Shown here one piece after another: positions 58,509 to 64,000 of a DNA stretch of 64,000 bases (its first letter is position 1; each line of letters opens with the position of its first letter). The stretch spans positions 8,716 through 72,715 of the forward strand of contig QBWF01000002.1 in the NCBI GenBank assembly GCA_003283665.1, read 5' to 3'. The notes below the pieces were generated by a model. That model worked only from the letters and a program-made list of their open reading frames with translations. It made no database searches and had not been told where the DNA came from. Both the position numbers and the translations under genes were made by a program. The stretch is from Prochlorococcus sp. AG-315-I14 (GTDB taxonomy: Bacteria; Cyanobacteriota; Cyanobacteriia; PCC-6307; Cyanobiaceae).

Positions 58509-59597
58509 TTAGTCTGCCCAAATATATTTTGTAAGCTCACTGGGGTCAGGTTCTGGTGCGGCTAAAGCAAAATCAACAGCTTCATTAATTTCATTTTCAA
58601 TTTCGTGCTCAATATTTTTTAACTCTTCATTAGAAACTAGTCCTAGATTAATCAAGTCATTTTTTAATTTTTCAATAGGATCTCTCGTAGCCCAAAAATC
58701 TTTTTCTTGTTGAGATCGAAGCTCGTCAGGATCAGCTAAAGAATGTCCTCTGAATCTATAAGTGAGACATTCAATTAAAGTGGGCCCTTCTCCTGCTCTA
58801 GCTCTCTTGACTGCCCTTTGAGCTGCTCCTCTGACTGCTAAAACATCCATTCCATCCACCTCTTCGCCTTGCATTCCGAAAGCGGCTGCCTTCCTCCAGA
58901 TTTCCGTTTCACTAGTTGCTCTATCGTGAGCCATCCCAATGGCCCACTTATTATTTTCAACTACAAAAATGATTGGTAATTTCCACAATTGGGCCATGTT
59001 TAAGCATTCATAGAATTGACCAATATTGCAAGTTCCATCTCCAAAAAAGGCTGCAGTAACTGAATCACTATCATTCTCTTGAAGAGCATCTTTTTTATAT
59101 TTGCTAGTAAAAGCAGCGCCAAGTGCAACTGGAATACCTTCGCCGATAAAGGCATAACCGCCTAGAAGATGATGTTCTTTTGAAAAAAGATGCATTGAAC
59201 CTCCTCGTCCTTTGCTGCATCCAGTTTCTTTCCCGAAAAGTTCACTCATCACTTCTTTTGCAGGGACTCCAGCACTTAAAGCATGAACATGATCTCGATA
59301 AGTACTGCAAAACCAATCATGCTTTTGTTGCATTGATCCAATTACACCAGTACTGATTGCTTCCTGTCCGTTATATAGATGAACGAACCCAAACATTTTC
59401 CCCCTGTAATACATTTCAGCGCATTTATCTTCAAATCGTCTTCCCAAAGTCATATCTTTGAAAAGATTTAAAGCAATTTCTCTATTGATTTGAGCTGGTT
59501 TAGCAGTACTCAGATTGCTTAATCTATCAGCATGTTCCCTGTTCTGAGAAGGGTCTTGACTGGTTTGACCTGGGTGGTGGGACGTTGCTTTGTTCAT
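58509..59597 (-). CDS. pdhA: Pyruvate dehydrogenase E1 component, alpha subunit
   Basis: TPP-dependent alpha subunit that decarboxylates pyruvate to feed acetyl-CoA. The TPP-binding [20 protein letters not shown] to VVENN block is clear, with RYRDHV-like and [19 protein letters not shown] segments and [11 protein letters not shown]. The first 35 residues are polar and variable. ATG 59597 is preferred over TTG 59612. It has 362 residues. lpdA at 49 kb encodes another part of the complex. Confidence 0.95.
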   Translation of the reverse strand: MNKATSHHPGQTSQDPSQNREHADRLSNLSTAKPAQINREIALNLFKDMTLGRRFEDKCAEMYYRGKMFGFVHLYNGQEAISTGVIGSMQQKHDWFCSTYRDHVHALSAGVPAKEVMSELFGKETGCSKGRGGSMHLFSKEHHLLGGYAFIGEGIPVALGAAFTSKYKKDALQENDSDSVTAAFFGDGTCNIGQFYECLNMAQLWKLPIIFVVENNKWAIGMAHDRATSETEIWRKAAAFGMQGEEVDGMDVLAVRGAAQRAVKRARAGEGPTLIECLTYRFRGHSLADPDELRSQQEKDFWATRDPIEKLKNDLINLGLVSNEELKNIEHEIENEINEAVDFALAAPEPDPSELTKYIWAD

Positions 59598-59700
59598 GCC
59601 TGCACTTATCAATCCTGTTTAGACTTTAATCGCCAATGGATGCAAAATGGATAAAACCCCTTACGATGCCTAGAGGTTTTTTTAATTAACCTAATAGCGA

Positions 59701-61737
59701 TTGGAATTACCTATTGATCATTTTCGCTTATTGGGGGTGAGCCCTTCTGCGAATGCTGAGGAAGTCCTTAGGACTTTTCAGCTAAGGCTAGATCGTCCTC
59801 CCCAAAAAGGCTTCACCTATGATGTATTGGCTCAAAGATCTGAGCTTTTAAGGCTTTCTGCTGATCTTTTGTCGGACAATGCACAACGTAAAGGTTATGA
59901 AGTTGCTCTCTTAGAAGGTGCATCTGGGCTTGATTTATCATCAAATCGTGAAGTTGCGGGTTTACTTCTTTTATGGGAGGCCAAAGCTTCTTACCAAGCT
60001 TTTAAACTTGCAAAAAAAGCTTTACAGCCCCCTCAGACTCCAGCGCTGGGTAGCAGTAGAGAGTCAGATTTGACGCTTATAGCTGCTTTGTCTTGCAGAG
60101 ATGCTTCAATTGAAGAGCAAGCTTGTAGAAGGTATGCCTCTGGTGCTGACTTGCTCCAGGAAGGTATACAGTTGTTACAGAGAATGGGCAAACTTTCTGA
60201 AGAAAGAAAGATTTTAGAGGCTGACTTAGAGGCGTTACTTCCATATAGAATTCTTGATTTGCTTAGTAGAGATATTGGAGACGATCAGTCTCGTCAAGAT
60301 GGATTGAAATTATTGGATGACTTTGTACTTAAAAGAGGTGGATTAGAAGGAGAAAAAAAATCAGAGAAAATAGGAGGATTAAGCCAATCAGATTTCGAGC
60401 TGTTCTTTCTTCAAATCAGAAAGTTTTTGACTGCAAATGAACAATCAAAATTGTTTATTAATTGGTATAGAAGAGGATCTGAAGATGCAGGATTTTTAGC
60501 TGCATTTTCATTGATAGCTTCTGGCTTTTCCTATAGGAAGCCTCAACTTTTGCAGGACGCAAGAAGATTCTTAAGAAATGTCAATATCAATGGTTTTGAT
60601 CCAATGCCATTGATTGGGTGCTTAGATTTATTGCTCGCTGATGTTGAGCAAGCGGAAGCTCGTTTTAGAAGTAGTTCAGATGAAAAATTAAAAGATTGGT
60701 TGGATAATTATCCAGGTGAGACACTAGGAGCTCTTTGTGATTATTGCTGTAATTGGTTGAGAAAAGATGTTCTTATTGGATTTCGAGATGTTGAGATGAA
60801 AGAGGTTAATTTAGATGATTGGTTTGCTCATAAAGAAGTTCAAGAATATGTAGAGAATTTAGAAACTAAGCCTGGGGCCTTAGGAATTGCAAAAGCAGGT
60901 TTTTCATTCTTTTCTTCTCTTTCTTCTGATAAGCCTTCAGAGAAATATTCAACTATCAAGGAAGAATCAGCAGGAAGCTTGCCAATGCCTGGAGGCTCTT
61001 TAGATGAACTGTCGATAAATCAGCTATCTCAATTAAAGAAAAAAGAGGCTTTATTCAAATTTGCATTAGTGAAAAATATCATTTCATTAATTGCTTCGAA
61101 TTTTGGAAAAATTAAAAAGTTGGAATTTTCATCTCTTATTTCTAGGCATCCTCTTTATACAAGTACTTTTGCATTTGTTGGGTTATTTGTTGTTGGGACA
61201 AGTTTAGGAATTCTTACACAAAGAAAACCCTCTATAAATAGTATTTCTCAATCTGATTTGACTAAAACTCAAGATGATAAGCTAGATAATTCCTCTATGA
61301 ATTCGGCCAACAACATAATAAGATCAAAAGTTGAGAAGGTAGTTCCTCTTAGTGAAAATGTTCCATCTGAAGAACAGATAAAGATTTTAATAGAAGCTTG
61401 GTTGAAAGGTAAATCAGATCTTTTAAATGGAACAGAAAATGATGATCTTTCCATTGTCTCAAAACCATCCCTTTATAAACGGGTTAAAGAAGAAAGAAAA
61501 AAAGATCTTGTTTTAGGACAAAAGCAGATTATTAATGCAAATATAATTTCTATAAATATTGGACAAATGTCAGAGAGAAGAATTGTGGCAGATGTTGTAT
61601 TGAACTATAAAGATAAGAGAGTTGATTCATCTGGGAATATTTCTTCGGAAACAGTAATACCCTCTTTGAAAGTTAAATATGTTATTGGAAAGAATAAAAA
61701 TATTTGGCAATTGGTTGATTATATTAGTGGCAGCTAA
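59701..61737 (+). CDS. ftn2: ARC6/Ftn2 (ZipN)-type cell division protein
   Basis: Membrane anchor of the FtsZ ring, the ancestor of chloroplast ARC6. A J-like domain begins the protein (IDHFRLLGVSPSANAEEV), followed by a long helical cytoplasmic region. One membrane helix lies near residues 480-500 (LYTSTFAFVGLFVVGTSLGIL), and a C-terminal IMS-type domain follows (IKILIEAWLKGKSDLL). It has 678 residues from TTG 59701. It is 103 bases divergent from pdhA. Confidence 0.93.
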   Translation: MELPIDHFRLLGVSPSANAEEVLRTFQLRLDRPPQKGFTYDVLAQRSELLRLSADLLSDNAQRKGYEVALLEGASGLDLSSNREVAGLLLLWEAKASYQAFKLAKKALQPPQTPALGSSRESDLTLIAALSCRDASIEEQACRRYASGADLLQEGIQLLQRMGKLSEERKILEADLEALLPYRILDLLSRDIGDDQSRQDGLKLLDDFVLKRGGLEGEKKSEKIGGLSQSDFELFFLQIRKFLTANEQSKLFINWYRRGSEDAGFLAAFSLIASGFSYRKPQLLQDARRFLRNVNINGFDPMPLIGCLDLLLADVEQAEARFRSSSDEKLKDWLDNYPGETLGALCDYCCNWLRKDVLIGFRDVEMKEVNLDDWFAHKEVQEYVENLETKPGALGIAKAGFSFFSSLSSDKPSEKYSTIKEESAGSLPMPGGSLDELSINQLSQLKKKEALFKFALVKNIISLIASNFGKIKKLEFSSLISRHPLYTSTFAFVGLFVVGTSLGILTQRKPSINSISQSDLTKTQDDKLDNSSMNSANNIIRSKVEKVVPLSENVPSEEQIKILIEAWLKGKSDLLNGTENDDLSIVSKPSLYKRVKEERKKDLVLGQKQIINANIISINIGQMSERRIVADVVLNYKDKRVDSSGNISSETVIPSLKVKYVIGKNKNIWQLVDYISGS

Positions 61738-61778
61738 TTAATTACTTTTTACTATTAATTTCTTGAAGTCTTAAGAAA

Positions 61779-63248
61779 ATGTTTGAAGAACTAACTAGTC
61801 AATTTGAAGATGCTGTCAAAGCCCTAAAGGGCGAGGCTAAAATTTCAGAAAACAATGTAGATGATGCTCTCAAGCAAGTTCGTCGTGCTTTATTGGAAGC
61901 AGATGTAAGCTTGTCTGTTGTCAAAGAATTTATAGAGGAAGTTAGAACGAAAGCACTAGGAACAGAAGTTGTTAGAGGTGTCAATCCAGGGCAGAAATTT
62001 ATACAAGTAGTTCACGAACAACTTGTAGCGATAATGGGAGGTGAAAATGATCCCTTGGCAGAATCTGAAAATAAACCAACTGTTATTTTAATGGCTGGAC
62101 TCCAAGGAGCTGGAAAAACTACTGCGGCAGCAAAACTTGGTCTTTATCTAAAAGAAAAAAGTCAAAAGCCTTTATTAGTTGCTGCTGATACTTATAGGCC
62201 AGCTGCAATTGATCAATTGATTACTTTGGGGAATCAAATAGATGTTGAAGTTTTTAATTTAAGTAGTGATATAAAACCTGAAGAGATAGCACGAAGAGGA
62301 CTTGAAAAAGCTCTCCAAGAAGGCTTTGACACTGTCCTGGTAGATACTGCTGGCCGTCTTCAAATCGATAACGAAATGATGGGTGAGATGGTTCGAATAA
62401 AAGAAGCTGTTCAGCCTGATGAGGTTTTATTGGTAGTTGATTCCATGATTGGCCAAGAGGCTGCTGACATAACAAGAAGTTTTCATGAAAAAGTAGGAAT
62501 AACAGGGGCTGTTCTTACAAAACTTGATGGAGATTCAAGAGGGGGCGCAGCACTTTCAATTAGAAAAATTAGTGGAAAAGCAATTAAATTTATAGGTACT
62601 GGAGAGAAAGTTGAGGCATTACAACCTTTTTATCCAGAAAGGATGGCAAGCCGAATATTAGGGATGGGTGATGTTCTGACTCTTGTTGAAAAGGCTCAAA
62701 AAGAAGTTGAAATAGCTGATGCCGAGATCATGCAAAAGAAGCTCCAAGAGGCAACTTTTGACTTCTCAGACTTCGTAAAACAGATGCGAATGATAAAACG
62801 CATGGGTTCTTTGGGCGGATTGATAAAAATGATTCCTGGAATGAATAAAATTGATGATGGAATGATTAAAAGTGGAGAGGATCAACTTAAGAGAATTGAA
62901 GCGATGATTGGTTCAATGACAGCTGATGAGAGGTCCAAACCTGAATTGTTGGCAGCACAACCATCTAGAAGGAGACGAGTGGCTAATGGCAGTGGTCATG
63001 TAACGGCAGACGTAGATAAGGTTCTTGGAGACTTTCAAAGAATGAGGGGAATGATGAAGCAAATGTCTACAGGTGGAGGTTTACCTGGGATGGGAGGTCT
63101 TCCTGGTTTGGGATCTGAATCAGCTGGTCTTCCTTCATTGGGAGGTAGTAGTAATCAAGTTCAATCTAGAAAAGGTCACGGAGGCCAAGGTCTACCGCCT
63201 CGACGAAAACGACCTATCAAGAAAAAGAAAGGCTTTGGTGACCTTTAG
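61779..63248 (+). CDS. ffh: Signal recognition particle protein Ffh (SRP54)
   Basis: GTPase that binds signal sequences and SRP RNA. The N domain is followed by a G domain with AGLQGAGKTTAAAKLG, VDTAGRLQ and TKLDGDSRGGAALS. The C-terminal M domain is Met-rich (VKQMRMIKRMGSLGG). The tail is an unusual Gly-Met-Leu-rich, basic stretch ending in KKKKGFGDL. It has 489 residues from ATG 61779. Its RNA partner is at 35.8 kb. Confidence 0.97.
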   Translation: MFEELTSQFEDAVKALKGEAKISENNVDDALKQVRRALLEADVSLSVVKEFIEEVRTKALGTEVVRGVNPGQKFIQVVHEQLVAIMGGENDPLAESENKPTVILMAGLQGAGKTTAAAKLGLYLKEKSQKPLLVAADTYRPAAIDQLITLGNQIDVEVFNLSSDIKPEEIARRGLEKALQEGFDTVLVDTAGRLQIDNEMMGEMVRIKEAVQPDEVLLVVDSMIGQEAADITRSFHEKVGITGAVLTKLDGDSRGGAALSIRKISGKAIKFIGTGEKVEALQPFYPERMASRILGMGDVLTLVEKAQKEVEIADAEIMQKKLQEATFDFSDFVKQMRMIKRMGSLGGLIKMIPGMNKIDDGMIKSGEDQLKRIEAMIGSMTADERSKPELLAAQPSRRRRVANGSGHVTADVDKVLGDFQRMRGMMKQMSTGGGLPGMGGLPGLGSESAGLPSLGGSSNQVQSRKGHGGQGLPPRRKRPIKKKKGFGDL

Positions 63249-63333
63249 AAAGCACAAAAGCTAAATTAATCATCAGTAGAGTATTATTTAAATACGAACT
63301 TTTGAGTTCCTTTCATTTACAAATAAATCAAAG

Positions 63334-63666
63334 ATGATCAAGCTCCGCCTAAAGCGGTTCGGTAAAAAGCGTGAGGCTAGTTTTCGTCTTGTTGCATGTA
63401 ATAGCACATCTAGGCGAGATGGGCGTCCTCTTCAGGAATTAGGCTTTTACAATCCAAGGACCAAAGAAACAAGACTAGATACAGAAGCATTGAGAACGCG
63501 TCTTGGACAGGGTGCTCAACCCACTGACGCGGTAAGAACTTTGTTAGAGAAAGGAGGACTTCTTGAAAAGAAAGTTCGTCCTGCTGAGCTAGTTGGTAAA
63601 GAAAAACAAGAGAAAGAGAGAAAAGCTAAGAAAGATGATGCGAAATCATCAGAAGCTTCTGAGTAA
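63334..63666 (+). CDS. rpsP: 30S ribosomal protein S16
   Basis: Small-subunit ribosomal protein. [20 protein letters not shown] and the [13 protein letters not shown] segments are diagnostic. The 110-residue length includes a basic, Lys- and Glu-rich C-terminal extension (about 25 residues). It follows ffh by 85 bases; an ffh-rpsP association is common in bacteria. Confidence 0.97.
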   Translation: MIKLRLKRFGKKREASFRLVACNSTSRRDGRPLQELGFYNPRTKETRLDTEALRTRLGQGAQPTDAVRTLLEKGGLLEKKVRPAELVGKEKQEKERKAKKDDAKSSEASE

Positions 63667-63704
63667 GAAGTTTTAAATGATTGTTAATAGCTTGAGAATT
63701 TTTC

Positions 63705-64000
63705 ATGTCTGAAGCAACCACTAACGGTCGCTTTTGTATAGATTTGCCAGACTCTGATGCTGCTACAGCTTTGTCAGGGACAGGTCAGTCAACACTTCAC
63801 AGGCTAGAAAGTCTTACAGGTGCTTCTTTTTCCATGAGGGGATTGCAGCTTGAAATAAAAGGTAGTTCTGATCAACTGGAAAGAGCCGCAGCGCTTGTTG
63901 AATTAGTGAGACCCATTTGGCAAGAGGGGCAAATTGTTTCTGTAGTTGATCTACATTCTGCAATTGTTGCTTTAGATGCTGGTAGAAAAAAAGAATATGC
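63705..64000 (+). CDS. PhoH-family ATPase, 5' part (3' end outside window)
   Basis: ATG 63705 opens a frame that runs off the window. The first 98 residues match the N-terminal, KH-like part of PhoH/PhoL proteins (LPDSDAATALSGTGQSTLHRLE, SFSMRGLQLEIKGS). The P-loop ATPase domain expected next is not in the window, so the assignment rests on the N-terminus alone. It follows rpsP closely. Confidence 0.75.
   Translation, partial: MSEATTNGRFCIDLPDSDAATALSGTGQSTLHRLESLTGASFSMRGLQLEIKGSSDQLERAAALVELVRPIWQEGQIVSVVDLHSAIVALDAGRKKEY

Noticed and set aside
59598..59612. TTG start five codons earlier for pdhA
   Set aside because: ATG 59597 is a stronger start, and the added residues are not family-like.

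Overview
This 64 kb window reads as a stretch of core chromosome from a marine picocyanobacterium, almost certainly Prochlorococcus. The DNA is AT-rich throughout. It carries a cyanobacterial KaiC, the cyanobacterial sensor kinase NblS, a high-light-inducible protein, an ARC6/Ftn2-type division protein, the clpR-clpP-ilvC-cbiB gene order, a nickel superoxide dismutase with its maturation protease, and several cyanobacteria-only families (DUF1825, DUF3086, DUF3119). Genes are packed tightly, often overlapping by 1-4 bases. The strain cannot be fixed from this window alone; a low-light type is a guess.

Layout. 0-4.4 kb: 3' part of kaiC, then nblS and purD on the minus strand. 4.6-11.7 kb: a plus-strand run purC-bamA-lpxC-fabZ-lpxA-lpxB-msrA, combining outer-membrane protein assembly and lipid A synthesis. 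11.8-20.8 kb: pepA, a GIY-YIG nuclease-like gene, DUF1825, tyrS and pyrF, then a minus-strand cluster of plsY, DUF3086, DUF3119, an MlaE-type permease and an MFS transporter. 20.9-24.0 kb: tRNA-Gly, a glycogen-debranching enzyme and the HU gene behind a long leader. 24.0-29.0 kb: the most accessory-looking stretch, with short unassigned membrane or secreted proteins, an HLIP, a shortened NdhF/NuoL-like protein and two polysaccharide glycosyltransferases. 29.0-33.7 kb: cbiB, ilvC, clpP, clpR and a PIN-TRAM protein. 33.8-41.1 kb: hemW, panB, the SRP RNA, ftsZ, ftsQ, an unknown membrane protein, ddl, miaB and tRNA-His. 41.3-44.0 kb: a two-gene unit of amidohydrolase and FAD-linked oxidase of unknown substrate. 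44.0-64 kb: folC, argD, tRNA-Leu, murA, an rRNA-type methyltransferase, lpdA, trpC, sodX, sodN, an FKBP isomerase, lnt, mnmA, nnr, a group 2 sigma factor, pdhA, ftn2, ffh, rpsP and the start of a phoH-like gene.

Functionally the window covers envelope building (bamA, lpx genes, murA, ddl, lnt, plsY, MlaE), division (ftsZ, ftsQ, ftn2), protein export and turnover (ffh plus its RNA, clpP/R, pepA), clock and stress signalling (kaiC, nblS, sigma factor, HLIP, NiSOD, msrA) and central biosynthesis. No transposase, integrase, prophage gene or CRISPR array was seen, and no integrase lies beside any of the three tRNA genes. I found no clear new defence or mobile system. The best leads are the amidohydrolase/oxidase pair, the shortened NdhF-like protein with a possible upstream micro-ORF, the DUF3086/DUF3119/MlaE cluster, the unknown gene between ftsQ and ddl, and a structured leader upstream of the HU gene.
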